This document shows positions 1-9,754 of a stretch of DNA of 64,000 nucleotides, piece by piece; within the stretch, counting starts at the first letter, position 1, and each line of letters begins with the position of its first letter. The DNA comes from Ruminococcus sp. (GTDB taxonomy: Bacteria > Bacillota > Clostridia > Oscillospirales > Acutalibacteraceae). Location of the stretch: contig JALELS010000009.1 of the NCBI GenBank assembly GCA_022768065.1, positions 20,639 to 84,638 on the forward strand. Direction: 5' to 3'. Below the pieces are notes generated by a model. It had not been told where the DNA came from. It made no database searches and saw only the letters and a program-made list of their open reading frames with translations. The position numbers and the translations under genes are program-made.

Positions 1-91
1 AGTTATAAGCATAATTTCACCCACCGTTATGTTGTCCCTTTTTTACCGAATATAAACTTTTCTTTCGGAAATAACATAAAAGGTGATGAAA

Positions 92-1597
92 ATGAGTAAG
101 TGGTTTAAAAAAGAAGTAAAGAAAATAACCGACCCCGTTGATTTCGGGACAGCCGAAAAAACTCCGGTGTCGAAAAACATCACCGAGAATATAATCGGTT
201 TAAAGAGTCGGTTCGGAAACAGCTTTGATATATTGTATAAAGAAATATCACTTAAGGGCAACAAGGCTCTTTTTGTTATGGATGACGGTATGTGCAATAA
301 TATGCAGGTGATATGCCAGGTTATAGGCCCTGTTATGTTTGCACCCGATATGCCCAAAGAGCCGTCTAAGCAGGCGGACTATATCCGCGACAGGGTAACC
401 ACGGGAGCCGACCAGTCGCAGACATACGATTTGGACGAAGCCATAACCGACGTATTGTCGGGTCTTATAGTCCTTTTTATCGACGGAGTTGATTTTTGTC
501 TTGAATTCGGTGTGCAAGGCTTCCCGAAACGAAGTATAGACGACGCACAGACCGAGGTGCAGGAAAGAGGCTCGCATGAGGGCTTTACCGAGAGCTTTAA
601 AGACAATGTGGCTCTTTTGCGCCGCAGGGTTCGTTCACCGATAATGAAATGCGAGACGCTGACTGTGGGCAAAACAAGCAAAACGAGAATTTGCGTCTGC
701 TATATGTCCGACCGAGCGTCCCCGGAAACGGTAGATAATGTCAAGGCACGTCTTAAAAAGGCAAAAATCGATATGGTACTCGGCAGCGGATACATTTCTC
801 CGTTCCTCGATACCCAAAACACTTCGTTCTTTTCGGGAGTCGGAACTACCGAACGTCCCGATGTCGCCTGTGCCGAAATGGCGGAGGGCAGAGTGGTACT
901 GCTTACGGACGGCACTCCGTTTGCGCTTATTGTGCCGTATTTGTTTGTCGAGAATTTTCAGTCCATGGACGACTACAATTACCGTCCGTATTATGCCGTA
1001 TTTATAAGGGCGCTGAAATTCATATCTTTTTTGATAAGCGTGTTTTTTCCGGGGATATATGTTGCGGTATGCACCTTCCATCAGGAGGTTTTGCCGTCGT
1101 CTATGCTGTATGATATGGCGGTACAGGAGAGCATGACGCCGTTCCCCGTTATGGTAGAGGCTATCTTTATTCACTTTTTATACGAGGTTATGCGCGAAGC
1201 GGGACTTCGTATGCCAAAGGCAGTAGGGCACGCTGTGAGCATAGTCGGGGCTCTTGTAATCGGCGACGCCGCCGTAACCGCAGGGCTTATAGCCGCGCCT
1301 ATGATTATAGTTGTCGCCATGACCGCTATAAGCTCGTTTGTGGTTTCCCAGCTTTATCAGCCGGTTTCGGTACTGAGATTTTTGTTTATGATAATAGGCG
1401 GTATAACGGGCTTTTACGGCATAGTTCTCGGCTTCGGCGTCTTGCTTGTGAATATCTGCGCGATAAATCCGTACGGAGTGCCGTATACTTCGTCAATATC
1501 TCCGTTTACTCCCGGCTCCGTCAGGGATACCGTATTAAGGCTCGGCTGGCGCAGGCTCGGTAGGCGTGAGCTCAATATCGGTAAGATGAAGAGGTAA
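92..1597 (+). CDS. GerA-family spore germination protein (germinant receptor A subunit)
   Basis: Membrane subunit of a spore germinant receptor, which acts in the spore inner membrane with the B and C subunits encoded directly downstream. The 501-aa product has a long soluble N-terminal half (about residues 1-300) followed by a hydrophobic region with several membrane spans (about 310-480), the usual GerA/SpoVAF (PF03323) layout and length. ATG 92 is chosen because AAAGGTG lies just upstream; an in-frame GTG at 83 falls inside that ribosome binding site. It is first of a tight gerA-gerB-gerC operon. The germinant cannot be predicted from sequence. I saw no convincing sigma-G promoter in the 91 bases available upstream. 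Confidence 0.93.
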   Translation: MSKWFKKEVKKITDPVDFGTAEKTPVSKNITENIIGLKSRFGNSFDILYKEISLKGNKALFVMDDGMCNNMQVICQVIGPVMFAPDMPKEPSKQADYIRDRVTTGADQSQTYDLDEAITDVLSGLIVLFIDGVDFCLEFGVQGFPKRSIDDAQTEVQERGSHEGFTESFKDNVALLRRRVRSPIMKCETLTVGKTSKTRICVCYMSDRASPETVDNVKARLKKAKIDMVLGSGYISPFLDTQNTSFFSGVGTTERPDVACAEMAEGRVVLLTDGTPFALIVPYLFVENFQSMDDYNYRPYYAVFIRALKFISFLISVFFPGIYVAVCTFHQEVLPSSMLYDMAVQESMTPFPVMVEAIFIHFLYEVMREAGLRMPKAVGHAVSIVGALVIGDAAVTAGLIAAPMIIVVAMTAISSFVVSQLYQPVSVLRFLFMIIGGITGFYGIVLGFGVLLVNICAINPYGVPYTSSISPFTPGSVRDTVLRLGWRRLGRRELNIGKMKR

Positions 1598-1600
1598 TAT

Positions 1601-2686
1601 ATGAATCTTAAAGCAAAAATAAGTTCGGGACAGTTTTTTTCACTGCTGCTTTTGTCAAGGTTTATATCCGTGCTCACATATTCGCCGATATATAATGCGG
1701 GTCTCAGCTCTTCCGACTATCTTGCCGCGGGAATTATCGGTATGGCGATAGTGTTGTTTTCGTGTCTGCCGCTGTTGCTGATATATAAAAATAACGATAG
1801 CCGCAGCGTTCTCGACATAGCGTACGAGGTTTCGCCGCTTTATTCAAAGATAATATCCGTCTTTTATATGCTGTTGTTTTTCTTTTATGCCTTTTCAACT
1901 CTTTCGAGGCTAGACCTGTTTTCGGGAACGGTAATTTTTCATGAGACAGATACCAAGGTGTTTGTGGTGCTTTCGGTGCTTCTTGCCTGCTACGCCGCAT
2001 ATCTCGGACTTGAGGCGCTCGGAAGAGCCGGCGCCGTTTCGCTTTTGGTCTTTTCGGTTTCATTTATTTTCATAATTGTAACAATGCTCTCAAAGCTCGA
2101 CCTAAATAACTTTTCACCGCTTTTTTATGACGGACCGAAAGAGGTGATATCGGCAGGCTGGACTATGGCGGCAAGAACCATTGAGCCGGCAGCCGCGGCG
2201 GTACTCCTGCCGAGGGTGAGCGGAAACAAAAAGAGGGGCTTTTTTGTTTGGTTCTTTACGTTGACGGCGTTTTTGGAAATAGTGTTTTTCTTCGTCTTTT
2301 CGGGGCTCGGGGATTATGCCATGACGCAGCTTTTCCCTATACAGTCCATAGCAGTATTGTCGGAATTCAGCGTTTTTCAGCGCATAGACGTAATACTCAC
2401 GGGCGTTTGGATACTCTCCGCCTTTATCAAAATCAGCTTTATGCTCTATCTTTCGTCGTATATAGCATGCCGCGCGGTTTCGGTGAAATATAAAAAGATA
2501 TATATTTTTGCTTTCGGAGCGGCTGCCGTAATATTACAGCTTTTAGTATCAAAAAATGTGACGGGATTTTTTATTTCCACAAGCAGCGACGTAAGGAACG
2601 TGCTGTTTCTTGTTGTTGTGGTATTTATACCGCTTTTGACGTTCCTTCTCGGCAAATTTAAAAGAAAGGAACAACGCAAAATATGA
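1601..2686 (+). CDS. GerB-family spore germination protein (APC-type permease subunit)
   Basis: Integral membrane B subunit of the germinant receptor. The family resembles amino-acid permeases and is thought to bind the germinant. The 361-aa product is hydrophobic throughout, with about ten predicted spans, the family's typical size (PF03845). It starts three bases after the gerA stop behind GAGGTAA, and its TGA overlaps the gerC ATG by four bases (ATGA), indicating translational coupling. Nothing is truncated. Confidence 0.9.
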   Translation: MNLKAKISSGQFFSLLLLSRFISVLTYSPIYNAGLSSSDYLAAGIIGMAIVLFSCLPLLLIYKNNDSRSVLDIAYEVSPLYSKIISVFYMLLFFFYAFSTLSRLDLFSGTVIFHETDTKVFVVLSVLLACYAAYLGLEALGRAGAVSLLVFSVSFIFIIVTMLSKLDLNNFSPLFYDGPKEVISAGWTMAARTIEPAAAAVLLPRVSGNKKRGFFVWFFTLTAFLEIVFFFVFSGLGDYAMTQLFPIQSIAVLSEFSVFQRIDVILTGVWILSAFIKISFMLYLSSYIACRAVSVKYKKIYIFAFGAAAVILQLLVSKNVTGFFISTSSDVRNVLFLVVVVFIPLLTFLLGKFKRKEQRKI

Positions 2687-3864
2687 AAAAAATTGCCGCG
2701 CTGTTTTTGACAGTTGTTGTGATATTCACATTTTCTTCGTGTGCTTCGACAGACCTCGAGCTTAAAAACCGCATAATTGTGGAGGCAATAGGTATAGACT
2801 ATTGCGATATCGGAGTGCGCGTGACCGTGCAGTTTTTAAATACCGACCAGTCAAGCAATCCGAATAACGGCGGTCCGCCCGACGATATAGTAAAGAATAT
2901 GACAATAGACTCGCAAAACATCTCATCTGCAATTCAGAGTATATCAAAGTCTCTCGGCAAGCTGCCTATGATGTCGCAGAACCGTGTTATTATTTTCGGA
3001 AATGAGGCGGCAAAGGCAGGCGTCGGCGAAACGCTCGACTATTTTGTGCGAAATTCCGATAACCGCGCCACCGTCTATGTCGCCGTGGCGGAAGATACCG
3101 CACAGCAGGTACTGTGCGCCGAAATGGGACAGTGGGTCATTCCGGCAAAGGAACTGTCAAATGTGCTTTCCTCGTCAAAATATAATTCCGTAACGGCAGA
3201 GAGAGCCTTTTATCAGTTCGTGAACGGAGTTACCGATAAGACCGCTTCGGCATTTCTTCCGATAATCGCAGTGGAGCAAAAGGATAAAAACGACGGTGAG
3301 GGCGAGAACAGTCAAAAAAACGATGCGGAACCGGTTGTCAGGGGAGCGGCGCTGTTTAACGGCGATAAGATGGAAAATGTTTTGCCGCAGGATAATATTC
3401 CGGCGCTTTTGATGCTGTGTAAGGATTTCGGCAAGGGGTCGCTTACGGCGGTGCTCGACGACGGAACGCGTGTCGGCGTGGTGCTGACAAAATCCAAAAC
3501 GAAAATAAAAACGTCCGTGGTCAACGGGCGTCCGAATTTTGATATTTTTGTCAGCTGCGTTGCGGATTGTACCGAGACGTCAAAAATTATGAACGAGACG
3601 TTCACTCCCGAGGTTGCCGAAAATATAAAAACCGCCTCCGAAAAGGCCGTCCGAGAGAACATTGACGAAACCATAAAAAAATGCTTTATCGAATTTAACA
3701 AAGACCCGTTCGGATTTGACAAGAGAGTAAAAAGGGCGGACGCAGGATACTATAAAACCGAATCCGGTGATTGGCAGAGCGTCCTGCAAAAAGCGCAATA
3801 CAGTATAACCGTGACCGTAAAGCTTCGCCGTGCCGGAGACGAAAATATGGTTCCGCACAGTTGA
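2683..3864 (+). CDS. Ger(x)C-family spore germination lipoprotein
   Basis: Lipoprotein C subunit of the germinant receptor, anchored on the outer face of the spore inner membrane. The 393-aa product opens with a lipoprotein signal peptide: a hydrophobic stretch, then FSSC with the lipidated Cys at residue 20. The 'RIIVEAIGIDY' region near the N-terminus and overall length fit the Ger(x)C family. It is the last gene of the ger operon. No strong terminator was seen between it and the MGMT-like gene 31 bases downstream, so read-through is possible. Confidence 0.92.
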   Translation: MKKIAALFLTVVVIFTFSSCASTDLELKNRIIVEAIGIDYCDIGVRVTVQFLNTDQSSNPNNGGPPDDIVKNMTIDSQNISSAIQSISKSLGKLPMMSQNRVIIFGNEAAKAGVGETLDYFVRNSDNRATVYVAVAEDTAQQVLCAEMGQWVIPAKELSNVLSSSKYNSVTAERAFYQFVNGVTDKTASAFLPIIAVEQKDKNDGEGENSQKNDAEPVVRGAALFNGDKMENVLPQDNIPALLMLCKDFGKGSLTAVLDDGTRVGVVLTKSKTKIKTSVVNGRPNFDIFVSCVADCTETSKIMNETFTPEVAENIKTASEKAVRENIDETIKKCFIEFNKDPFGFDKRVKRADAGYYKTESGDWQSVLQKAQYSITVTVKLRRAGDENMVPHS

Positions 3865-3895
3865 CAGAGTAATGAAACAACGGTAAAATTAAATT

Positions 3896-4198
3896 ATGAA
3901 TACTTTTGATAAAATATATGAGCAAGTAAAGAAAATACCGTACGGCAGAGTGGCAACCTACGGGCAGATTGCGCTTCTCGCCGGCAATCCACACTGGTCG
4001 CGCGTAGTCGGGTACGCTCTTCACGTAAATCCCGACCCCGAAAATGTGCGCTGTTACCGCGTCGTAAACAGGTTCGGCGAAGTCTCAAAAGCATTTGCTT
4101 TCGGCGGCGAAAACGAGCAGATAAAGCTTCTCCGCGCGGAGGGCGTCGAGGTTGATGAAAACGGCAGAGTGGATTTGAAAAAATACGGTATGATATGA
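3896..4198 (+). CDS. MGMT-family DNA alkyltransferase-like protein, altered active-site motif
   Basis: A 100-aa protein consisting only of the winged-helix DNA-binding domain of O6-alkylguanine-DNA methyltransferases (VATYGQIA helix, SRVVGYAL, RVVNRFG). In true enzymes the active site reads Pro-Cys-His-Arg. Here codons 52-55 read Arg-Cys-Tyr-Arg, so the acceptor Cys53 is kept but the His of the catalytic relay is Tyr54 and the Pro is Arg52. Alkyltransferase-like proteins replace Cys with Trp or Ala, so this protein matches neither class. It may repair alkyl damage weakly or only sense it. The ribosome binding site is weak. It shares a terminator with the convergent AraC gene. Confidence 0.8.
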   Translation: MNTFDKIYEQVKKIPYGRVATYGQIALLAGNPHWSRVVGYALHVNPDPENVRCYRVVNRFGEVSKAFAFGGENEQIKLLRAEGVEVDENGRVDLKKYGMI

Positions 4199-4210
4199 CA
4201 ACAAAAGAAC

Positions 4211-4240
4211 GCGGGCACCCGTATCGGCGCCCGCATTTTT
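4211..4240. terminator. Bidirectional terminator between MGMT-like and araC genes
   Basis: Hairpin GCGGGC..GCCCGC followed by a T run on the + strand, lying between two convergent genes. Confidence 0.85.
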
Positions 4241-5097
4241 TATGCCTGTTTTGATTTTCTGAATTGCTTCGGAGTTTGACCTTTATATTTTTTAAATGTT
4301 TTCACAAAATAGCTGAGGTCGTTATATCCGCAGTTGAGGGCTATGTCGGTAACGAGATCGTCCGTGTATAAAAGCTGTTCCGACGCACACTCTATCCTGT
4401 AATAATTCAGGTATTCAATCGGCGTTTTGCCCGTCATCTCCGAAAAAAATCTGCAAAAATATTTCGGCGACATATCGGCGGCGTTCGCAAGGTCGCCGAG
4501 GGTGAGCTGATTCATATACTCCTCGCGTATTATTTTCAGCGAGCTTTTCAATTGCCGTATTCTTTTAAGGCTTTTATACGTCTCATCGTCGCTGACCTTA
4601 TATCGGTGATTACCGAGTATTTGCCCCATAAGCTCAAATAAAAGCCCCTGTATTATAAATTCATAACCCTTTTTTTCTTCTATAAAGGTGTCAAACAGTC
4701 TGTTTGCGGTTTTGTATTCTTCGCTGTCCGCAGCGAAAAAATCATCGAGAATTACGCGGTGGCTCTGCACATCGTCTATATCCTTTTTGCCTGCGGAACA
4801 GCCGCGCAGAAATTCGTTCAGGTCAAAGTCGAGACATTCGTAAACGCAGTCAACGGGCATTCCGCCGTGCAATACCCCGTCGCACACAAGCACTACGCCG
4901 CTGTTTTCGGTGAGGTTTAAGGTTTCCTCGTTGAGCGACAGAATAAGGCTGCCCTTTAAAACTCTTATAAGCTCGTAATCCATATGCCAATGAAAAGGCA
5001 TTTGATAGCGCGGATGCTCTTTTGTAACGTGATGCAGCTCTATGGGAAAGTCAAAAGTGCCGCGCGATTTTTTCTCCTGAAACTCACCGAAATTCAT
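4240..5097 (-). CDS. AraC-family transcriptional regulator, likely regulator of the fucose operon
   Basis: A 285-aa regulator with an N-terminal cupin-like sensing domain (about 15-120) and a C-terminal AraC DNA-binding domain (about 180-280). Both helix-turn-helix units are visible: [19 protein letters not shown], and the second around [16 protein letters not shown] followed by [10 protein letters not shown]. It is transcribed divergently from fucI, so it most likely activates or represses the fucose genes in response to L-fucose or an intermediate. Its own promoter is visible in the shared intergenic region. The ligand is inferred from context only. Confidence 0.88.
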   Translation of the reverse strand: MNFGEFQEKKSRGTFDFPIELHHVTKEHPRYQMPFHWHMDYELIRVLKGSLILSLNEETLNLTENSGVVLVCDGVLHGGMPVDCVYECLDFDLNEFLRGCSAGKKDIDDVQSHRVILDDFFAADSEEYKTANRLFDTFIEEKKGYEFIIQGLLFELMGQILGNHRYKVSDDETYKSLKRIRQLKSSLKIIREEYMNQLTLGDLANAADMSPKYFCRFFSEMTGKTPIEYLNYYRIECASEQLLYTDDLVTDIALNCGYNDLSYFVKTFKKYKGQTPKQFRKSKQA

Positions 5098-5136
5098 AAT
5101 TTACCTCAAAAGTGAAAATTGTTATATTTTTTATTT

Positions 5137-5166
5137 ATTATACTACAAGAATTTATATAAAGACAA
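5137..5166 (-). promoter_or_regulatory. Promoter of the araC-type regulator
   Basis: On the minus strand, -35 TTGTCT (5161-5166) and -10 TATAAT (5137-5142) with an 18-base spacer. No comparably strong promoter is visible for fucI in the same gap, which would fit an activator-dependent promoter. Confidence 0.6.
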
Positions 5167-5212
5167 CATTATAATTAAAAATATATTGATTTTTTATAAA
5201 CGGGAGGAAATT

Positions 5213-7006
5213 ATGAGTAAATCAAGACTTATAGGCGATTATCCGGTTATAGGCATCCGTCCGACAATCGACGGCAGACGCGGACCTTTAAAGGTGCGTG
5301 AGTCACTTGAGGAGCAGACCATGAATATGGCTGTTTCCGCGGCAAAGCTTTTCACGGAAAATCTTCGCTACACAAACGGTGAGCCGGTAAAGGTGGTAAT
5401 TGCCGACACAACCATAGGCAGAGTTGCCGAGGCGGCGGCTTGTCAGGATAAGTTTAAAAAAGCGGGAGTTGACATAACTCTTACCGTTACTCCGTGCTGG
5501 TGCTACGGCAGCGAGACTATGGATATGGACCCGAATACCATAAAAGGCGTTTGGGGATTTAACGGAACGGAAAGACCGGGTGCGGTTTATTTGGCTTCCG
5601 TGCTCGCTTCACACGCTCAAAAAGGACTTCCGGCGTTCGGAATCTACGGCAGAGACGTACAGGAGGCTGACGCCACCGAAATTCCCGAAGATGTAAAAGA
5701 AAAGCTCCTGCGTTTCGGCAGAGCGGCAGTTGCCGCGGCAACCATGCGCGGAAAATCATATCTTCAGATAGGCTCCATAACAATGGGCATAGCCGGCTCT
5801 ATTATAAATCCCGATTTCTTTGAAGAGTATCTCGGTATGCGCGTTGAGTCGGTAGACGAGGTGGAAATAATCCGCCGAATGACCGAGGGCATATATGACG
5901 AGGCAGAGTTTAAAAAAGCTCTCAAATGGACAAAAGAAAACTGCAAAGAGGGCTTTGATAAGAACCCCGATTGGTTTAAAAAGTCCGATAAGGAAAAAGA
6001 AGAAGCTTGGGAATTTGTCGTTAAGATGCTGTGCATAATAAAAGACCTCTATAACGGCAACGAAAATCTCCCCGACGGCGCCGAGGAGGAAAAAGTAGGT
6101 CACAATGCAATCTGCGGCGGCTTCCAGGGTCAGAGACAGTGGACGGATTTTTACCCGAACTGCGATTTCCCCGAAGCGCTCTTAAATACGTCGTTCGATT
6201 GGAACGGCGCTCGTGAAACCTATGTTCTCGCTACCGAAAACGATACGCTGAACGGTGTTTCCATGCTTTTCGGAAAGCTGCTTACAAATACCGCGCAGCT
6301 CTTCTCCGACGTCCGTACATATTGGAGCCCCGAGGCGGTCAAAAAAGCTACGGGCTATGAGCTTGAGGGCGTGGCAAAGGAGTCAAAAGGATTTTTGCAT
6401 CTGATAAATTCGGGTGCGTCCGCTCTCGATTTCTGCGGCGAAGTTAAGGATGAAAACGGCAACGGTATTGTAAAACCGTTCTGGGAAATGACCGATAAGG
6501 ATATTAAAGCCTGCACCGACGCCACAACATGGAATGCGGCGGATCTCGGCTACTTCCGCGGCGGCGGATTCTCTTCAAGATTTTTAACAAGAAGCGAAAT
6601 GCCCGTAACCATGTGCCGCCTGAATCTCGTAAAAGGTCTCGGTCCCGTTATGCAGATATGCGAGGGCTACACCGTAAATCTTCCCGATGAGGTTTCCGAC
6701 AAGCTTTGGAAGCGCACCGACTATACCTGGCCGTGCACTTGGTTTGCTCCGCGCCTTACCGGCAAGGGTGCGTTTAAATCTGCTTATGACGTTATGAATA
6801 ATTGGGGTGCCAACCACGGCGCGTCATGCTACGGTCATATCGGCGCCGATCTTATAACACTGTGCTCAATACTCAGAATACCGGTGTGTATGCACAATGT
6901 ACCCGAAGAAAAAATATTCCGTCCGGCGGCATGGAACGCTTTCGGAATGGATAAAGAGGGTCAGGATTACAGAGCCTGCAAGAACTTCGGCCCCATGTAT
7001 AAATAA
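5213..7006 (+). CDS. fucI: L-fucose isomerase
   Basis: Isomerises L-fucose to L-fuculose, the first intracellular step of fucose catabolism. The 597-aa product is close in length to E. coli FucI (591 aa) and opens with the family sequence [21 protein letters not shown]. It is expected to be a cytoplasmic, Mn-dependent, hexameric enzyme. ATG 5213 follows a strong GGGAGGAAA; the in-frame TTG at 5186 lies upstream of that site and is unlikely. It is the first gene of fucI-kinase-fucU-fucA, with nine bases to the next gene, opposite an AraC regulator. Free fucose probably comes from host mucin glycans. Confidence 0.95.
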   Translation: MSKSRLIGDYPVIGIRPTIDGRRGPLKVRESLEEQTMNMAVSAAKLFTENLRYTNGEPVKVVIADTTIGRVAEAAACQDKFKKAGVDITLTVTPCWCYGSETMDMDPNTIKGVWGFNGTERPGAVYLASVLASHAQKGLPAFGIYGRDVQEADATEIPEDVKEKLLRFGRAAVAAATMRGKSYLQIGSITMGIAGSIINPDFFEEYLGMRVESVDEVEIIRRMTEGIYDEAEFKKALKWTKENCKEGFDKNPDWFKKSDKEKEEAWEFVVKMLCIIKDLYNGNENLPDGAEEEKVGHNAICGGFQGQRQWTDFYPNCDFPEALLNTSFDWNGARETYVLATENDTLNGVSMLFGKLLTNTAQLFSDVRTYWSPEAVKKATGYELEGVAKESKGFLHLINSGASALDFCGEVKDENGNGIVKPFWEMTDKDIKACTDATTWNAADLGYFRGGGFSSRFLTRSEMPVTMCRLNLVKGLGPVMQICEGYTVNLPDEVSDKLWKRTDYTWPCTWFAPRLTGKGAFKSAYDVMNNWGANHGASCYGHIGADLITLCSILRIPVCMHNVPEEKIFRPAAWNAFGMDKEGQDYRACKNFGPMYK

Positions 7007-7014
7007 GGTGCAAG

Positions 7015-8493
7015 ATGAGTAACGAAAAATATAACACACTCGCCTTTGACTTCGGCGCGTCAAGCGGCAGGGCAATAGTCGGCTCGTTTGACGGAGAAAA
7101 AATAGAGCTTTCCGAAATACACCGTTTCCCCAACGACCCGGTGTTTGTCGGCGGAACCATGTATTGGGACGTGTTAAGGCTGTTCCACGAAATTAAGCAG
7201 GGACTTTTAAAATCGCGCCCCTATAATATAAAAAGCCTCGGTATAGATACTTGGGGCGTCGATTTCGGTCTGCTTGACAAAGACGGAAAACTGCTTGAAA
7301 ATCCCGTGCATTACCGCGATAAGAGAAATATCGGTATGTTAAACAAAGCTTTTTCTTATATTTCACAGGAGGAGCTTTATAACATAACGGGCAATCAGTT
7401 TATGGAGATAAACACGGCGTTTCAGCTTTTGTCACTAAAACTCGCGCGCCCCGATTTGCTTTCACGGGCGGATAAAATGCTTTTAATGCCCGACCTTTTC
7501 CGCTGTTTCCTTACCGGCGAAAAAACGACCGAGTATTCGATAGCTTCTACAACTCAGCTGCTTGATGCCGAAAAGCGTTGTTGGTCAAAGAGAGTAATTG
7601 ACGCTTTTTCCCTTCCCGAGGGCATTTTCTGCGATATTGTACCCACCGGTTCTGCGGCGGGAACTTTGTCCGATGAAATATGTGAGGAACTGTCGATACA
7701 GCCGTGCGCCGTTACTGCGGTTGCGGGTCATGATACGCAGTGCGCTATGGTAGCCGTTCCCACCGAAAAAGATGATTTCATCTTTCTCAGCTGTGGCACG
7801 TGGTCGCTGCTCGGAACAGAGCTCTCCGAGCCTCTCATAAACGAAAAAACGCTCCGCTGCAATGTTACAAATGAGGGCGGATACGGCGGAAAAGCGTCTT
7901 TCCTTAAAAATATTATCGGTCTTTGGCTTATACAGGAGACTCGCCGTCAGTGGCAAAAGGAGGGCGACAGCCTTTCGTTTGCCGAGATGGAAACTCTCGC
8001 ACGAAATGCGAAGCCGTTTTCTTGCTTTATAGACCCCGATGCTCCCGATTTTGTCGCCGCCGGAAATATTCCCGAGCGGATAAGGGCGTATTGCCGCAGA
8101 ACAGGGCAGTATGTTCCCGAAAACAAGGGGGAAATTCTCCGCTGTATTTATGAAAGCCTTGCCATGAAGTACCGTTATGCCGCAGAGCAGATTGAGTTCT
8201 GCACCGGCAAAAAATATGACACAATATATATTGTGGGCGGCGGCACAAAGGATAAGCTTCTCTCATCGTTTACCGCGTCGGCGTGCAATAAAAATGTTTC
8301 CGCGGGACCTACCGAGGCCACCGTTCTCGGCAATATTGCGCTTCAGCTTTTGGCGGAGGGTAAAATAAAAACGCTCCGTGACGCGCGCAGAATAATCAGT
8401 AATTCTGAAAAGGTCACAAGCTTTACACCAATCGAACCCGAAACATGGAATAAAAAATATCAGACTTTTAAGGAGGTAGTTTCTCTTGCTTAA
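7015..8493 (+). CDS. FGGY-family kinase of the rhamnulokinase type, probable L-fuculokinase
   Basis: Sugar kinase expected to phosphorylate L-fuculose to L-fuculose-1-phosphate. The 492-aa product starts with the nucleotide-binding motif DFGASSGR (about 12-19) and shows HDTQCA and the second ATPase-lobe motif VGGGTKDKL. The N-terminal signature (GASSGR, IHRFPND, YWDV) resembles rhamnulokinase RhaB more than classical FucK. Its position between fucI and fucU argues for fuculose as substrate, although dual use of rhamnulose is possible. Its stop overlaps the TTG start of fucU by eight bases, so the two are probably translationally coupled. Confidence 0.88.
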   Translation: MSNEKYNTLAFDFGASSGRAIVGSFDGEKIELSEIHRFPNDPVFVGGTMYWDVLRLFHEIKQGLLKSRPYNIKSLGIDTWGVDFGLLDKDGKLLENPVHYRDKRNIGMLNKAFSYISQEELYNITGNQFMEINTAFQLLSLKLARPDLLSRADKMLLMPDLFRCFLTGEKTTEYSIASTTQLLDAEKRCWSKRVIDAFSLPEGIFCDIVPTGSAAGTLSDEICEELSIQPCAVTAVAGHDTQCAMVAVPTEKDDFIFLSCGTWSLLGTELSEPLINEKTLRCNVTNEGGYGGKASFLKNIIGLWLIQETRRQWQKEGDSLSFAEMETLARNAKPFSCFIDPDAPDFVAAGNIPERIRAYCRRTGQYVPENKGEILRCIYESLAMKYRYAAEQIEFCTGKKYDTIYIVGGGTKDKLLSSFTASACNKNVSAGPTEATVLGNIALQLLAEGKIKTLRDARRIISNSEKVTSFTPIEPETWNKKYQTFKEVVSLA

Positions 8494-8920
8494 AGGGATA
8501 CCGGAAATACTTTCTCCGGAACTTTTAAAGGTGCTCTGTGAAATGGGCCACAGCGACCGTCTTGTTATTGCGGACGGCAATTTCCCGGTTATGAGTATGG
8601 GCAAAAACGCTCAGATAATCCGTATGGACGGTCACGGCGTGCCGGAAATACTTGACGCTATCCTTAAAGTATTTCCCCTTGACACCTATACCGAAAAACC
8701 GGTAAATCTTATGCAGGTTATGCCCGGCGACGATGTGCAGACTCCCATTTGGGATGTGTACAAAAAAACAGTCGAAAAATATGATGAGCGCGGAGAAAAC
8801 GCCATAGGCGAAATCGAGCGATTCAAATTTTACGAAGAGACAAAGTCGGTGTATGCGGTTATAGCCACAAGCGAAAAGGCGCTTTATGCCAATATAATGC
8901 TCCAAAAAGGCGTTGTCTGA
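8486..8920 (+). CDS. fucU: L-fucose mutarotase, RbsD/FucU family
   Basis: Interconverts the alpha and beta anomers of L-fucose so that the isomerase receives the form it uses. The 144-aa product shows the family's N-terminal signature GHSDRLVIADGNFP with the conserved catalytic His22. The start is a TTG at 8486, supported by AGGAGG at 8471-8476 with nine bases of spacing; it lies inside the end of the kinase gene. It precedes fucA by 25 bases. Confidence 0.92.
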   Translation: MLKGIPEILSPELLKVLCEMGHSDRLVIADGNFPVMSMGKNAQIIRMDGHGVPEILDAILKVFPLDTYTEKPVNLMQVMPGDDVQTPIWDVYKKTVEKYDERGENAIGEIERFKFYEETKSVYAVIATSEKALYANIMLQKGVV

Positions 8921-8945
8921 TTAAATAACGAAAGGATATTTAAAA

Positions 8946-9629
8946 ATGGAATATATGGAAACAAGAGAAGTTATGTGCGATATTTGCCATAAGATGTGGC
9001 AGCTCGGCTGGGTTGCGGCAAATGACGGTAACCTCTCGGTAAAATTACCCGACGGCAACTTCCTTGCAACGCCGACAGGTATCAGCAAAAGCTTCATCAC
9101 TCCCGAAAAGCTTGTTATAATAAATTCCGAGGGCGAGGTGCTCCAAGCTCTTGACGGTTACAGACCGTCGTCGGAAATAAAAATGCATCTTCGCTGCTAT
9201 AAAGAGCGCGACGACGTGGGAGCGGTGCTCCACGCTCATCCGCCCACAGCCACGGGATACGCCGTAGCGCACATTCCGCTTGACAGATACACGATGATAG
9301 AAACGGTTGCGGCAATAGGTTCAATCCCCGTAACGCCGTACGGTACGCCGTCTACATACGAGGTGCCGGACGCCATTGCCCCGTATCTTCAGGAGCACGA
9401 TGTGTTGCTTCTTGCAAATCACGGCGCGCTTACAGTCGGTGCCGACGCAATAACCGCATATTATCGTATGGAAACACTTGAGCTGTTTGCAAAAATCAGC
9501 CTTACGGCACATCTTCTCGGCGGCGAAAAGGAAATTTCGCGCGAAAATATCGACAAGCTGATAGAGCTTCGTAAGTACTACGGCATAACCGGCAGACATC
9601 CCGGATATAAGCATTACAGAGAAGACTGA
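8946..9629 (+). CDS. fucA: L-fuculose-1-phosphate aldolase (class II)
   Basis: Cleaves L-fuculose-1-phosphate to dihydroxyacetone phosphate and L-lactaldehyde, the last step of the pathway encoded here. The 227-aa protein is a zinc class II aldolase/adducin-head enzyme. Visible residues are the Zn-binding HAHPP (His96 and His98), the third Zn ligand in LLLANHG (His159), and the catalytic Glu region around SSEIKMH. AAAGGAT precedes the ATG. It ends the operon before a strong terminator. I see no lactaldehyde reductase or fucose transporter gene nearby, so those must be encoded elsewhere. Confidence 0.93.
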   Translation: MEYMETREVMCDICHKMWQLGWVAANDGNLSVKLPDGNFLATPTGISKSFITPEKLVIINSEGEVLQALDGYRPSSEIKMHLRCYKERDDVGAVLHAHPPTATGYAVAHIPLDRYTMIETVAAIGSIPVTPYGTPSTYEVPDAIAPYLQEHDVLLLANHGALTVGADAITAYYRMETLELFAKISLTAHLLGGEKEISRENIDKLIELRKYYGITGRHPGYKHYRED

Positions 9630-9683
9630 GCCGGCGATTTTAAGCTTTGGGGCTTGATTTATTTCACTTATATTGATATATTT

Positions 9684-9727
9684 GTGCTGTGTCGGATTTG
9701 CTTTAATCCGATACGGCACTGTTTTTA
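9684..9727 (+). terminator. Terminator of the fucose operon
   Basis: Long hairpin GTGC.GTGTCGGATT / AATCCGATAC.GCAC followed by TTTTTATT. Confidence 0.88.
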
Positions 9728-9754
9728 TTAAATACTAAAGGTGTATAGCGAGAG

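Noticed and set aside
635..1174. Long open frame opposite the gerA-type gene
   Set aside because: It is an antisense shadow of a clear GerA coding frame with no ribosome binding site or family features; similar antisense frames elsewhere were left out for the same reason.
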